64,000 nt of DNA from Trebonia sp963759545 (GTDB lineage Bacteria > Actinomycetota > Actinomycetes > Streptosporangiales > Streptosporangiaceae), in contig CAVXAB010000035.1 in assembly GCA_963759545.1 (NCBI GenBank), positions 143,074 through 207,073 on the forward strand, written 5' to 3'. Made by a program: the position numbers and the translations under genes. A model generated the notes under the pieces. It did not search any database. It saw nothing but the letters and a program-made list of their open reading frames with translations, and was not told the origin of the DNA. Every line of letters begins with the position of its first letter. Position 1 is the first letter of the stretch. This document shows positions 7,882 to 17,463 of this stretch, piece after piece.

Positions 7882-8407
7882 AGGGTTCAGTTAGGCGCTG
7901 GCCGCCCGACAGGTATTCCAGCGCGGCTTGGATGTTCGCTGCGCGCGGGTTCACCGAGTCGATGACCAGCCGCTCGTCGGTCCATGGCGGGAACTGGGCC
8001 CGGCGCCGCAGGACGCCTTCCCAGGTGGGCTCGGGGAATCCCTCGATGCTCCTTGACCGGCGCGCGACCCGGTCGCGGTAGACGCGGTCGTCGCGGCACT
8101 CGACGACGATGAACCTCAGCTTGGCACCCGTCTGGCCGGCCAGGTCCCGCCACTGGGCGCGAGCCTGCTCTGGCCCGTTGACGGCATCGACGATGACATC
8201 GTGCCCGAGGGCGAGCTGCTCGGCGGCCAGGGCCCCCACGACGAGGTACGCGGCGTGATGCGTCGGTCCTGACGGGCTGACTCCCGCGCGCCACATCGCC
8301 GCCTCGGCCTGGTCCACCCCGAGCACGGCGCAGCCCAGGGCCCGCCCGAGGTCGACAGCCATCGTGCTCTTCCCTGATCCCGGCAGGCCGGCGACGACGA
8401 TCAGCAT
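7880..8407 (-). CDS. P-loop kinase-like AAA-family ATPase
   Basis: A 175-residue P-loop protein similar in layout to small kinases of the zeta-toxin/chloramphenicol phosphotransferase class. Walker A is GLPGSGKST at residues 7-15. HDVIVDAVN is a Walker-B-like strand with the catalytic Asp, and RDDRVYRDRVARRSRS is a lid with arginines for phosphate binding. It would phosphorylate a small molecule or nucleotide; the substrate is unknown. Starts at ATG 8407 and ends in a terminator hairpin, so it appears monocistronic. Confidence 0.8.
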   Translation of the reverse strand: MLIVVAGLPGSGKSTMAVDLGRALGCAVLGVDQAEAAMWRAGVSPSGPTHHAAYLVVGALAAEQLALGHDVIVDAVNGPEQARAQWRDLAGQTGAKLRFIVVECRDDRVYRDRVARRSRSIEGFPEPTWEGVLRRRAQFPPWTDERLVIDSVNPRAANIQAALEYLSGGQRLTEP

Positions 8408-8652
8408 TTCCGCAGTGTCTCACGACCCGAGCAGAAGTCGGTGAGAGCTGGGACTCAGGGTTGACGGAGCCGACCGGAGGCGCGGTCACCCTCACGGTCG
8501 AGGCGTGCCTTGCGGTCGCAGACAGTCATGGAGCGCGGGCTGCCAGGCGTCAACGGGCACGTGACCCGCGCACGGCCGGGCCCAGCGAAAGTCAAAAGAG
8601 AAAGCTGCCACCGAACGGGATCGGCGTGACTGTGCACGGTCACGCCGTTTGC

Positions 8653-9501
8653 CTAGTCGCGGGTGAGCGGCAGCCGCTTTCTTGTCTCGTCGTCGGCCGG
8701 GGTGTAGACGGCGAGGCGGGCCTCGGGGGCGGCGGGGACCTGGAGCTCGTTCGTCGTGAACGTCAGCGCCCCGGCGTGCGGGTGGACGAACGTGCGGGTG
8801 CACGGCCGGAACTCGGCGACCTCATGGCGGGCCCACAGTTCGGCGAACTCGCTGCTCAGGAGCGTCAGGCGGCGGATGTCTTCCTCCCAGTCCTGGTCGC
8901 CGACATGCCTGGCGTAGGCGGCGCGGAAGCGCGCGACCTGGTACCTGACGCTCTCCTCGTACTGCGGGAACTTGTCGCGCGCGGCCGGCTCGGTGAGGGT
9001 GCACCACAGCGTGTTCCTGTGAATGCAGGGCAGCGAGTGCCAGTCACGGAACAGGTCACGGTACGCGTCGTTCTCCGCGAGGATGTCGAAGCGGGCGTCC
9101 GTCACCGCCGCGGGGAGCGGGTCAAGCGAGTGCAGGATCTCCGTGAGCTCCTCGGTTACCTGGCCGCGCCCGGTGTTCACGGCCACCGGCACCGCCTCGG
9201 CGAGCACGTACATGTGCCAGCGCTCCGCGCGGTCGAGCCGGAGCGTGCGCGCGAGCGCGTCGAGCACCTGCGTGCTCACGTTGATCTCCCGGCCCTGCTC
9301 AAGCCACGTGTACCAGCTCACGCCCACGCCGGCGAGCAGCGCCAGTTCCTCGCGCCGCAGGCCGGGCGTACGCCGCCTGGACCCGGCGGGCATGTCGAAG
9401 TCCGCGGGCGACAACCGTGCCCGCCGCGTCCGCAGGAACTTGCCGAGTTCTGCGCGCCGCCGCTCCGACGCCGGCGCATCCTTCGATTCCAAGGTGACCA
9501 C
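8653..9501 (-). CDS. XRE-family regulator with MmyB-like ligand domain
   Basis: A 282-residue transcription factor. The N-terminal helix-turn-helix (residues ~15-75) has the typical RTPGLRREELALLAGVGVSWYTWLEQGR. It is followed by a C-terminal MmyB-like PAS-type sensor (DARFDILAENDAYRDLF..., HRNTLWCTLTEPAARDKF, WARHEVAEFRPCTRTFVHPHAGALTF). This family in actinomycetes typically represses a neighbouring oxidoreductase; here no divergent partner is present and the target is unknown. GTG start at 9501. About 245 bases between it and the kinase gene downstream hold nothing I can recognise. Confidence 0.9.
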   Translation of the reverse strand: MVTLESKDAPASERRRAELGKFLRTRRARLSPADFDMPAGSRRRTPGLRREELALLAGVGVSWYTWLEQGREINVSTQVLDALARTLRLDRAERWHMYVLAEAVPVAVNTGRGQVTEELTEILHSLDPLPAAVTDARFDILAENDAYRDLFRDWHSLPCIHRNTLWCTLTEPAARDKFPQYEESVRYQVARFRAAYARHVGDQDWEEDIRRLTLLSSEFAELWARHEVAEFRPCTRTFVHPHAGALTFTTNELQVPAAPEARLAVYTPADDETRKRLPLTRD

Positions 9502-9698
9502 GCGGTGCTTACCTCCGTCCGGGCGTCCCCGGTCTGGGCTAGGTAACCAACATAACGACCGCCACCGACATTCGGGGATCGTGCGGCGCGCGGAGGCGGC
9601 TGGCAGTGGCAGCGGCGTGCTGCGGCTGGGCGCCGGCGGTGTCGCGGCACGGCGCTCGCCGGGGCGCGGCGGCGGCGGCCGGACGCCGGCGGCGCGGG

Positions 9699-10253
9699 TC
9701 AGTCCTGCGGCGCGGCTGTCGCGGCGGGGCCGGTGCGGCGCTTGCGCGGGGCGGCGGAGCGAGGCGGCTTGGCGCGCATGTGGTCGCGGACGCGGGTCAT
9801 GATGTCGCCCAGGTGGCCCACGTCGTCGCTGGTGAGCGGGTCAAACAGCATCTGGCGGACGACCTGGACGTGGCCAGGCAGGACGCGGCCGACGAGGGCC
9901 AGGCCCGTGCCGGTGATGGTGACCAGGGTGGCGCGCTCGTCATCGGGGCTGGGGCCGCGGGCGATCAGCCCGGCCTCTTCCAGCAGGCCGGCCTGGTAGG
10001 TGAGGCCGCTGCGGCTGTAGACGACGCCGTCGGCCAGCTCGGTCATGGTCAGCGGGCCGCTTGCGTCGGCGAGGCGGGCCAGGAGCTCGAACTGGACGTA
10101 ACTGATGCCGCCCTCGGCGCGCAGTTGCTGCTCAACCTGGTGCTGCAGCAGGCTGACGGCTTCCGTCAGCACGAAGTAGGCGCCGAGCTCCCGGGGATCG
10201 AGCCCCGCAGCAGCCGCCGGGCTGGCGCCGGCGTCCGGCTGGCCATCGGTCAT
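9699..10253 (-). CDS. MarR-family transcriptional regulator
   Basis: A 184-residue MarR-type winged-helix repressor: dimerisation helices around residues 20-50, the DNA-binding helices at SGPLTMTELADGVVYSRSGLTYQAGLLEEAGLI, and the wing motif SPDDERATLVTITGTG (the DER-type Asp/Arg contact). It has an extra basic Ala/Arg/Pro-rich C-terminal tail (residues ~160-184). It is divergent from the oxidoreductase at 10386 with two mirrored operators between them, so it most likely represses both itself and that gene in response to a reactive compound. Confidence 0.92.
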   Translation of the reverse strand: MTDGQPDAGASPAAAAGLDPRELGAYFVLTEAVSLLQHQVEQQLRAEGGISYVQFELLARLADASGPLTMTELADGVVYSRSGLTYQAGLLEEAGLIARGPSPDDERATLVTITGTGLALVGRVLPGHVQVVRQMLFDPLTSDDVGHLGDIMTRVRDHMRAKPPRSAAPRKRRTGPAATAAPQD

Positions 10254-10314
10254 TCCCCCACGCTACATGCTGCGAACTCAAAGCAGTGTGACGGTCATCA
10301 CGCGCCCTGACTAT

Positions 10315-10369
10315 TTGCTTCGAAGTTGAAGCAAGCTATTGTTCCTTACATGCTTCAACTTCGAAGCAT
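10315..10369. promoter_or_regulatory. paired MarR operators
   Basis: Two near-palindromes lie between the divergent marR and oxidoreductase genes. TTGCTTCGAAGTTGAAGCAA is at 10315-10334, and ATGCTTCAACTTCGAAGCAT is at 10350-10369. The second 16-base core (GCTTCAACTTCGAAGC) is the exact reverse complement of the first, with centres 35 bp apart. A degenerate third copy (GCTGCGAACTCAAAGC, 12 of 16 matching) lies at 10269-10284 next to the marR start. The second site sits just upstream of the GAGGAG ribosome site of the oxidoreductase. Confidence 0.75.
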
Positions 10370-10385
10370 TGACTGAGGAGAGATC

Positions 10386-11318
10386 ATGAAGGCAGTGCGT
10401 TACCACTCCTACGGCGACAGCGACGTCCTGGTCTACGAGGAGGCCGACCGCCCGGCGGCGGGCGCCGGCCAGGTGGTGCTGAAGGTGGCCGGCGCCGCGT
10501 TCAACCCGCTGGACGTAGCGATCCGCGCGGGCTTCGTGCAGCAGGTGTTCCCTGTCACCTTCCCGCACACCCCCAACTTCGACGTGGCCGGCGTCGTCAC
10601 CGAGGTCGGCGAGGGCGTGCGCGGCTGGAGCGCCGGGGACGCGGTGGTCGCGTACCTGCCGGTGACCGCGCCAGGTGCGGCCGCCGAGTACGTCGCCGCG
10701 CCCGCCGACGCGCTGGCCGCGGCACCGCGCGCGGTCGAGCTGGCCGACGCCGCTGCGCTGCCCTCGGCGGGGCTGACCGCGTGGCAGTCGCTGTTCGAGC
10801 ACGCCGGCCTGCAGGCGGGGCAGAGCATCCTGATCAACGGCGCGGGCGGCGCGGTGGGCGGGTACGCCGTCCAGCTGGCCAAGCAGGCCGGAGCCAGCGT
10901 GACCGCGACCGCGAGCGCGCGCAGCACCGACCGCGTCCGCTCCTACGGCGCGGACCGGGTCATCGACTACACCGCCTCCCCGCTCCCTGGGGCGGTGGCC
11001 GGGCAGCAGTTCGACGCGGTGCTGAACCTGGTGCGCACCGGCCAGGAGGAGACCGCGCGGCTAGCGGGCCTGGCCGCCGACGGCGGGGCCTTCGTCAGCA
11101 CCACCTTCCCCGACCTCGACGACGCCGGGCGCGGCGTCCGGGTGGTGTCCGTGTTCTCGCGCAGTGACGCCGCGCAGCTCGCCGAGCTTGTCCGGCGCGT
11201 CGACGCCGGAGACCTGCGGATCGACGTCGCGGCGCGGCGGCCGCTGACCGAGCTGGCCGACGTCCACGACGAGGCCGTCGCCGGGACGCTGGCCGGCAAG
11301 ACCGTCCTGATCCCCTGA
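10386..11318 (+). CDS. NADP-dependent zinc-free quinone oxidoreductase (MDR superfamily)
   Basis: A 310-residue medium-chain dehydrogenase/reductase of the quinone reductase/enoyl reductase type. GroES-like N-domain (residues 1-120, with NPLDVAIRAGF, TPNFDVAGVVTEVG), then a Rossmann domain with the dinucleotide motif INGAGGAVGGYAVQLAKQAGA. Catalytic zinc ligands are absent, as in QOR-type members. It ends with GKTVLIP. ATG at 10386 is preceded by GAGGAGAG. Likely detoxifies quinones or reactive carbonyls and is controlled by the divergent MarR through the paired operators. Confidence 0.92.
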   Translation: MKAVRYHSYGDSDVLVYEEADRPAAGAGQVVLKVAGAAFNPLDVAIRAGFVQQVFPVTFPHTPNFDVAGVVTEVGEGVRGWSAGDAVVAYLPVTAPGAAAEYVAAPADALAAAPRAVELADAAALPSAGLTAWQSLFEHAGLQAGQSILINGAGGAVGGYAVQLAKQAGASVTATASARSTDRVRSYGADRVIDYTASPLPGAVAGQQFDAVLNLVRTGQEETARLAGLAADGGAFVSTTFPDLDDAGRGVRVVSVFSRSDAAQLAELVRRVDAGDLRIDVAARRPLTELADVHDEAVAGTLAGKTVLIP

Positions 11319-11495
11319 TAATCCCGCCGCAGGCGACCGCGCCGGTTAGTAGCGCGCGGCGCCAGGCGCGAACGACCCGCGTGCCCAGGCGGGGGCCACC
11401 GGAGTCAGCCGCAATCGTTCGGGATCCTGTTACTGGCAGCACCATGACCAGCGGGCTCTCTGGTCGCGACCTCCGCCGCCGCGATGCTGATTCTC

Positions 11496-12972
11496 ATGAC
11501 TGCTACTACCGAGAACACGGTCACGGTCGGCGGCGGGCGCGACAGCGCGCGCTGGGTGATGCTCGTCGTGCTGCTGTGCGGCCAGTTCATGGCCTTGCTT
11601 GACGCGACGATCGTCAACGTGGCGATGCCGACGCTCGGCCGGTCGCTGCACGCGTCGGGCGCGGAACTGCAGCTCGTCATCGCCGGGTACACCGTCAGCT
11701 ACGCGATGCTGCTGATCACCGGGGCGCGGCTCGGCGACCTGATCGGGCGGCGGCGGATGTTCATGCTCGGCATCGGCGGGTTCACGCTCGCCTCGCTTGC
11801 CTGCGGGCTCGCGCCCGACGTCGGCGTGCTGATCGCGGCCAGGTTCGTGCAGGGGGCCGGCGCGGCGGCGATGATGCCGCAGATCATGACCGTGATCCAG
11901 CTGCGGTTCAGCGGGCCCGCCCGGGCGCGGGCGCTGAGCGCCTACACCGCGGTGCTGTCCTCGGGGTTCGTCGCCGGGCAGGTGATCGGCGGCGTGCTGG
12001 TGACCGCTGACCTGTTCGGGGCGTCGTGGCGGCCGGTGTTCCTGGTCAACGTGCCGATCGGGCTCGCGGTGCTCTTGCTGCTGCCCCGGGTGATGCCCGC
12101 GGACGCGCCCGGGCGGACCCGGCGGCTGGACCTCCCGGGGCTCTTGGTGGCCGTGCCCGCGGTGTGCCTGGTGGTGCTGCCGCTGATGCTGGGGCACCAG
12201 GAGAAGCTGGCCCGCCTGGTCGCTCGCCTGCATCGGCTGCGGGCTCGCGCTGGTGCCCGTTTTCCTTTTCACCGAACGGTCCGTTGCCTCGCGTGGCGGG
12301 CACCCGCTGCTGTCGGTGTCGGTGTTCCGCGCACCGGGGCTGCTGCCGGGGCTGGCGACGATGACGCTGCTCATGGTCACCTACGGCGGGTTCCTGTTCA
12401 GCTTCGCGATCCACCTGCAGGCGGGGCTCGGTGACAGCGCGCTGCGGGCCGGGCTGACCTGCGCGCCGTGCGCGGCGGCGTTCGGGCTGTGCGGGTACTT
12501 CTGGCGGCGGCTGCCCGCGGGGTGGCACCCGTACCTCACGGTGTGCGGCGCGGCCGTCGGGGCGGGCGGGTACGCCCTGGTCGCGCTGCTGCTGCGCGGC
12601 GGCGGATCCGGCGGCGGCGTTGCTTCAGGTGTTCCTCGTGGGGCTCGGCGGGTTCCTCGCGGTAGCGTTCAGCCCGCTTGTCACGCAGGCGCTCGTCCGG
12701 GTGCCGCTGCACCAGGCGGCCGATGCCAGCGGGCTGCTGACGACGTCGATCCAGCTGAGCCAGGCGGTCGGGGTCGCGGTGTTCGGCAGCGTGTTCCTGA
12801 CCCTCGGACGCGGGACGGGGCGGGCGGCGCGGCGCGGGCGCTGGGCGGTATATCCGTCATTTCAGGACACGCGGTGTTCGTGACGCTGGCGTGGATCGCG
12901 GTGACGCTGGCTTTCGGCGCGGCCGCCGCGGTGCCGCTCGCCAGGACCGTGCGGGCCTCGGCGGCGCAGTAG
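11496..12972 (+). pseudogene. MFS drug-efflux transporter (DHA2-like), three frameshifts
   Basis: A 14-helix-type major facilitator split over frames. The N-terminal part reads ALLDATIVNVAMPTLG (motif D1), GARLGDLIGRRRMFMLG (motif A) and FVQGAGAAAMMPQ (motif C) up to ~12200. The frame then gains a base near 12205 and continues as WPAWSLACIGCGLALVPVF. A second extra base near 12610 leads into LLQVFLVGLGGFLAVAFSP, and a missing base in a G-run near 12815-12835 returns the frame to HAVFVTLAWIAVTLAFG. ATG at 11496 (or 11484). With three indels it cannot make a full protein as sequenced. It may be decaying, or the read quality may be poor here. It converges with the YihY gene at 13027. Confidence 0.8.
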
Positions 12973-13026
12973 CCTCCGGGGTCCTCGCCCGGCCCGGCGT
13001 CGATCCTCGTCTGACGGGACGGGATG

Positions 13027-14055
13027 CTAAGGGCGTGGCCCGCGGCTCTGCTGGACGGCGTCGGATGCGGCCTGGCCGGCGGCGTCTTCCCCGAAGCCGA
13101 CGCCGATCACCTCATCGTCTCGGCGTTGCTCGGCGTGGGCGATGGAGGCCAGCACGTGCCGGTCGGCGTCGGTCGGCTCGCCGCCCAAGGGCAAAGCACG
13201 CGGGTAGAGCCGACGGGCCAGGACCGGGTTCAGCTCGGCGGCGTACATGCTCAGCTTGGCGAGCAGCAGCAGCAGCGCGACGATGCCGATGACGCTGCCG
13301 AACGCGCCGTAGGTCGCCGAGGCGTTCTTGAGCTGGTGCGTCATGAGCCCGGTGCCGACGGTGATCAGCGCGGTGAAGGCGACCGCGCCGAGGACCGCCC
13401 CGGGGAGCAGCCCGCGCGGGCCTACCGGCTTAGCGGTCAGCAGGGTGAACGTGGCGAAATAGAGCGCGGCGTTGATGATCAGCAGGCCTGCCAGGACCGG
13501 GATCCGGATCGCGTAGCTTGTCGTGCCGCCGGTGGCGTAGCTGGTGACGAAGGCGTTCACGATGAACGCGCCTCCGATGGTGACCAGGCCGGCCAGGCTG
13601 CGTCCAAGGCGCGGGAGGAAGCCGGTGCGCTGGGTCTGGGGGATATGCCAGACCGTGGCCATCGCCTGCTGCGCCGTCTGGGTCACCCCCTGCGCGCCGT
13701 ACACCAGGCCGATCAGGCCGACGACCAGTCCGAGCGTGCTGCCGTGCAGCGCACCGGGGCTTGACGGGTTGAAGCTGGTGCCGATTACCGGGAACTCATG
13801 CAGCGTCCGGATGATGCCTGTCCCGATGGACTGCACGCCGATGAACCCGAACAGCGTCATCATGACCAGCAGCAGCGGGAAGATCGCGGTAAATCCGTAC
13901 CAGGCCAGCGCGACGACCACCAGGTTGGCGTTGTCGTCACCGAATTTCTTCATCACGGCGTAAGGCACCCCCGCCCACGGGATCCGCCGCTGCCAGCGGT
14001 CCACCGCGCCGATCGCCTTACGCAGCGGCTCGACCGGGGTCACGGTTCGGTCCAC
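13027..14055 (-). CDS. YihY/BrkB-family integral membrane protein
   Basis: A 342-residue six-helix membrane protein of the YihY family, complete and clearly longer and better preserved than the one at the window start. Features: NLVVVALAWYGFTAIFPLLLVMMTLFGFIG (helix 1 with the family's conserved F-P), GLVVGLIGLVYGAQGVTQTAQQAMATVWHIP (helix 2 and the amphipathic segment), ASATYGAFGSVIGIVALLLLLAKLSMYAAELN at the end of the domain, then a ~60-residue acidic/basic cytoplasmic tail. Function is not established. It is monocistronic, and the ATG-proximal side faces the second hairpin element. Confidence 0.9.
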   Translation of the reverse strand: MDRTVTPVEPLRKAIGAVDRWQRRIPWAGVPYAVMKKFGDDNANLVVVALAWYGFTAIFPLLLVMMTLFGFIGVQSIGTGIIRTLHEFPVIGTSFNPSSPGALHGSTLGLVVGLIGLVYGAQGVTQTAQQAMATVWHIPQTQRTGFLPRLGRSLAGLVTIGGAFIVNAFVTSYATGGTTSYAIRIPVLAGLLIINAALYFATFTLLTAKPVGPRGLLPGAVLGAVAFTALITVGTGLMTHQLKNASATYGAFGSVIGIVALLLLLAKLSMYAAELNPVLARRLYPRALPLGGEPTDADRHVLASIAHAEQRRDDEVIGVGFGEDAAGQAASDAVQQSRGPRP

Positions 14056-14200
14056 GTGTCACAGCCAGGGGTCGGGACCACGATGAGCGCGGCCCCGTTA
14101 CTGACAGCAACGAGCTTCAAGTCCACTCTCCGCTGCTACCCCTCGCCTCAAGAACAAACTTCGCAGCCCCACGCGCTGCGATAGCGGATCACCCGTCTCG

Positions 14201-14429
14201 TGTGCCCGTTTCGTCCGGGTTTGTCCCGGCGGCACCGCGACCCGGACCATGATCATGTGGATTCCGCAGCTTATTAGCTGCGGAATCCACATGAAAAACG
14301 AAATCACTGTCGATCAGGCCGCGGCCTGCGTCGGCGGCGCGCGCGCCGCGGCTGGTGCGGGGCGGCGCGTGCCAGGTCGCGCATGGCCCTCACGCTCACC
14401 ACGCGCCACTTCAGTCAGCGGCATTGCGA
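14201..14429. repeat. dispersed hairpin element, copy 2
   Basis: Same element as at 7580 and 19967. The 17-bp stem CATGTGGATTCCGCAGC at 14254-14270 pairs perfectly with 14277-14293 across TTATTA. The conserved left part (GTGCCCGTTTCGTCCGG) starts near 14202. To the right, similarity to copy 1 resumes at CGCGCATGGCCCTCACG and runs to GCGGCATTGCGA at 14429. The 14056-14200 stretch before it holds only a small TCGCAGC/GCTGCGA inverted repeat (14161-14181). Confidence 0.85.
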
Positions 14430-14437
14430 ATGCCGGC

Positions 14438-15091
14438 TTAACTAACGGCATTGCGGGCGCCGCCGGCCGTGCCCGACCCGGGAGAGCGCCCCGCGAGCCG
14501 CGCGGTCAGCCGGGTCCTGACCGCGTCCCACTCAGGGGCGATCACCGAGTACATCGCCGAGTCCCGCAGCAGCCCCTCCTCCCCCGGCGCCCACGACATC
14601 GACCAGCTGCGCAGCACTCCCTCGAAGGTCGCGCCGAGCGCCTCGATGGCCCGCCGTGACCGCACGTTGCGGGCGTCGGTCTTGATATCGACTCGCGCTA
14701 CCCCGAGGCTGTCGAAGGCATGGCTCAACAGCAGCAGCTTGGCTTCTGTGTTGATCCCCGTGCCCTGCGCCGATGCGGACAGCCAGGTGAAGCCGACCTC
14801 AATGGCGCGAAGATCATCCCGGCCGGGCCAGAAACGCTGGTCCCAGTACGCGGTGCACCCCACGGCGCGGCCGTCCGCCTGCCGGACCTGCGCGAACGGG
14901 ATGAGTCCCTGCGCGGTCCGCGCGAACTGCGCGTCCAGGTACCCGCCGATCTCGCCGCCGCGGGGCACCAGCGTGAAGCCGTAACTGCCGCGGTCCTCCT
15001 CGGCGGCCGCGGCCAGGTCCGCCGCGTGCCGGACGGCCAGCGGCTCAAGCCGGACCAGGGTGCCTTCCAGGACAGGTACGTTGACGTGCAC
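14438..15091 (-). CDS. GNAT-family N-acetyltransferase
   Basis: A 217-residue acetyltransferase close to the RimJ/RimL type that acetylates N-terminal or small-molecule amines with acetyl-CoA. Core: LVRLEPLAVRHAADLAAAAEE at the N-terminus, VGCTAYWDQR (β4), AIEVGFTWLSASAQGTGINTEAKLLLLSHAF (motif A; the acetyl-CoA pyrophosphate loop is SAQGTGIN), VARVDIKTDARNVRSRRAIEALGATFEG (motif B). The GTG at 15091 is chosen because GAGGAG lies 7-12 bases upstream; the frame extends upstream without domain content. It is transcribed on its own, next to repeat copy 2. Confidence 0.88.
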   Translation of the reverse strand: MHVNVPVLEGTLVRLEPLAVRHAADLAAAAEEDRGSYGFTLVPRGGEIGGYLDAQFARTAQGLIPFAQVRQADGRAVGCTAYWDQRFWPGRDDLRAIEVGFTWLSASAQGTGINTEAKLLLLSHAFDSLGVARVDIKTDARNVRSRRAIEALGATFEGVLRSWSMSWAPGEEGLLRDSAMYSVIAPEWDAVRTRLTARLAGRSPGSGTAGGARNAVS

Positions 15092-15243
15092 GCGTGCCTC
15101 CTCATCGCTCCTGGCGTTGGCACCTTGCGATGGCAGGTTGCCGGACCGTCGCGGGGCCAGGTCCCTCAGATCCTCTGGATGAACGTCGCCGATCATGACG
15201 GACCGGCCGGCTGGCCGTCAAGGAGATTTCGGCCAGCCTGCTG

Positions 15244-15885
15244 TCAGCGTGGTCCGAGCCAGCTTCCCGGTAGCCGCTGGCCGGGCCTCCACGGCGACGG
15301 GGGCCGCGCCGTGCGCCCGGTTTCGGCCCCGGGTGCGGGCTGAGGGTAGGCGAGCCGGTCCTCGCGCTGGGACCGCATGGGCTCGGGCAGGTCCAGGTCG
15401 GCGAAGGCGGCCGGCCAGTCCGCGGGGCCGTATCCGGTGCCGAGGTCACAGTGGTGCAGCTCGACCTCGGCCAGCCGCGAGGTCAGCAGCCCGGCGGCGG
15501 GAAACGGCGCCGAGTCAAGTAGCAGGACCTGGACCTGCCAGGCCTCGTCCGGCAGTTGCCTGGCGACGGCGCGCAAGGCCATCGCCGAGTCGGCCAGGTC
15601 GGCCATCAGGTCCCCCGCCCGCCTGGCCGCCGCTTGCTCGATGTCGGCGGCCCGGGCCTGGGCGCTGGCGTACGCGGGGCGGGCCTGCCCGGACCTGGCA
15701 CCGATCAAGAGGTTCCGCATCGCGTCGGCGCCGCGGGCCACGTGCGCCAGGACATGCGCCCGGGTCCAGCCCGGCAGCAGCGACGCGGCCCGCAGGTCAG
15801 CCTCGGAAAGCGTGCGGGCGTCGTCGAGCAGCCGCTGCGTGGCAAGGTCGACCTGATCGCTCAACTCCCGCTGTGCCGCGTCCAT
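15244..15885 (-). CDS. mycothiol-dependent maleylpyruvate isomerase-family protein
   Basis: A 213-residue DinB-like four-helix protein of the MDMPI family: LPGWTRAHVLAHVARGADAMRNLL (first metal-binding His region) and SRLAEVELHHCDLGTGY (second His motif). Family members are metal- and mycothiol-dependent isomerases or transferases. The C-terminal SCP2-like domain of full-length members is missing; after LPEPMRSQRED the sequence becomes a Pro/Arg-rich tail, which suggests 3' truncation or another indel. Lies 45 bases downstream of the methyltransferase gene on the same strand. Confidence 0.75.
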   Translation of the reverse strand: MDAAQRELSDQVDLATQRLLDDARTLSEADLRAASLLPGWTRAHVLAHVARGADAMRNLLIGARSGQARPAYASAQARAADIEQAAARRAGDLMADLADSAMALRAVARQLPDEAWQVQVLLLDSAPFPAAGLLTSRLAEVELHHCDLGTGYGPADWPAAFADLDLPEPMRSQREDRLAYPQPAPGAETGRTARPPSPWRPGQRLPGSWLGPR

Positions 15886-15930
15886 CAGCCCACCCTAAAC
15901 AAGGCGCCGCGAGTGCTCCAGACCGACGAG

Positions 15931-16729
15931 CTACCGGATGGCGGCCAGGAGGCGGTTTGAGCCGCGCTGCCAGAGGGTGCCGATCTCGGCGAACCCGGCC
16001 GCGCCGAGCGCGGCGGTGTGCACGGCGAACAGTGCGCCCTCGGGCCCGTGGTGGTGCACCGTGCCCCGGTCGCGTTCGGCGGCGGCGTCGGCGAGGGCCG
16101 GCTCCGCCGCGACGGCCTGCCACCACTGGCGCCAGTCCTCGGCGTGCCCGGCGTGGCCGTCGGGGAAGCGGCGGCGGTCTTCTGCCTCCTCGATGGCCCG
16201 GTCGAGCCGCGCGAGCGCCGGGTTCTCGCGTCTCGTCGACCCGCAGGTGATCGCCGTCGAGGAACAGGCCGCCCGGGCGCAGCAGGCTCGCCAGGACGCG
16301 GTAGAGCCGGCGCAGTTCCGCCGCGGACAGCCAGTGCAGCGCGGTGGTCGACACCACGGCGTCGACCTGGCGGCCCGGCTCGATGCCGAGTCCCGTCTCC
16401 CACCCGGATGACCGCAGGTCGATCTCGAGGAACCGCAGTCCCGGCACGTCCCCGTACGCGGCACGGCCCAGGGACAGCGTCACCGGGTCGGCGTCGACGG
16501 CGATGACGGTGGCCGCGGGGATGCGGGCGAGCAGCCGCGCGGAGAGCGAGCCCGGCCCGCAGCCGAGGTCGAGGACGAGCGGGTCCGGCCGTCCGGTGCC
16601 AGCCTCGACGGCGTCGATCAGCGCGGTGAACCTTTCCTCCCGGTCAGCGAGGTACACCTCCTGCTGGCGGTCCCAGCGGGCGATCCAGTCCCGCGCGGCG
16701 GAGGGGTCGAGTTGCGTCAGTTCCGGCAT
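15931..16729 (-). pseudogene. class I SAM-dependent methyltransferase, one frameshift
   Basis: A trans-aconitate-methyltransferase-like enzyme. SAM motif I is VLDLGCGPGSLSARLL, motif II region VIAVDADPVTLSLGR, and motif IV VDAVVSTTALHWLS. After LRPGGLFLDGDHLRVDET the frame needs one base removed near 16226-16236. It then continues as ENPALARLDRAIEEAEDRRRFPDG and WRQWWQAV to the stop at 15931, giving the expected ~265 residues. ATG 16729 has GAGGAG upstream. It is divergent from a CGNR regulator; GGTTATAACC (16766-16775) lies between them and is a candidate operator. Confidence 0.8.
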
Positions 16730-16802
16730 GCGATGCTCCTCGTCACTGGCTATGCTTATTTTGTCGGTTATAACCCTAGAGGGATGACGAGTAACTGGTC
16801 AA

Positions 16803-17371
16803 GTGAACTTCAACAGTCACACGGATACGGTTGTCCGGATGGCGGTCGCGCTGGTGAACCTGCTGACGCCGGGCGAGGACCGCAGCCGGGCGTACGAGCC
16901 GCCCGCCGGGGCGGAGCGCGCGGCCGCGCTCAACGCCCTGTTCAAGTCGGCCGGGAGCAGGACGAAGGTCACGCCGGCGGAAGCGGAGGCGTTCGTTCCC
17001 GTCGCGGCCGACCTTCGCGGGTCTTCGGCTCGGTTGCCGCGGGCGACCTCGACGGCGCCGCGCACCAGGTCAACGACCTGCTGGCGGCCACCGGCGCGCA
17101 CCCGGCCCTGGAACGGCACGACGGCGAACCCTGGCACATCCACTTCCACTCCGCCGACGAGACGTCGCCGTCCAAGGGCTGGGCGGCCGGCTGCGCCACG
17201 GGGCTGGCCATCGTCCTCGGCGGCGAGCTGTACGACCGGCTCGGCGTGTGCACCGCGCCGCACTGCGACCGGGCCTACGTCGACACCTCACGCAACGGAA
17301 GCAGGCGGTTCTGCTCCACCGCCTGCCAGAACCGGGTCAAGGCCGCCGCCTTCCGCGAACGCCACGCTTAG
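16803..17371 (+). pseudogene. CGNR zinc-finger transcriptional regulator, one frameshift
   Basis: An ABATE-domain regulator with a C-terminal CGNR zinc finger, about 190 residues. The first part (MAVALVNLLTPGEDR...FKSAGSRTKVTPAEAEAF) is in the GTG-16803 frame. One base appears to be missing near 17015-17025, after which FGSVAAGDLDGAAHQVN and the zinc finger continue. Zinc ligands are CTAPHC and CSTAC. The name-giving motif reads CQNRVK instead of CGNRxK. It probably controls the divergent methyltransferase, itself also frameshifted. As sequenced, translation from 16803 runs out of frame past the zinc finger. Confidence 0.78.
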
Positions 17372-17463
17372 GTCCAGGTTCGGGGAGCTGGCCACCGCCT
17401 GCTCCCCGGTTGACCGCATCTGGAAGGAATCGGGCGGGAGGAGGAAGCCGAATTCGTTCGGGA

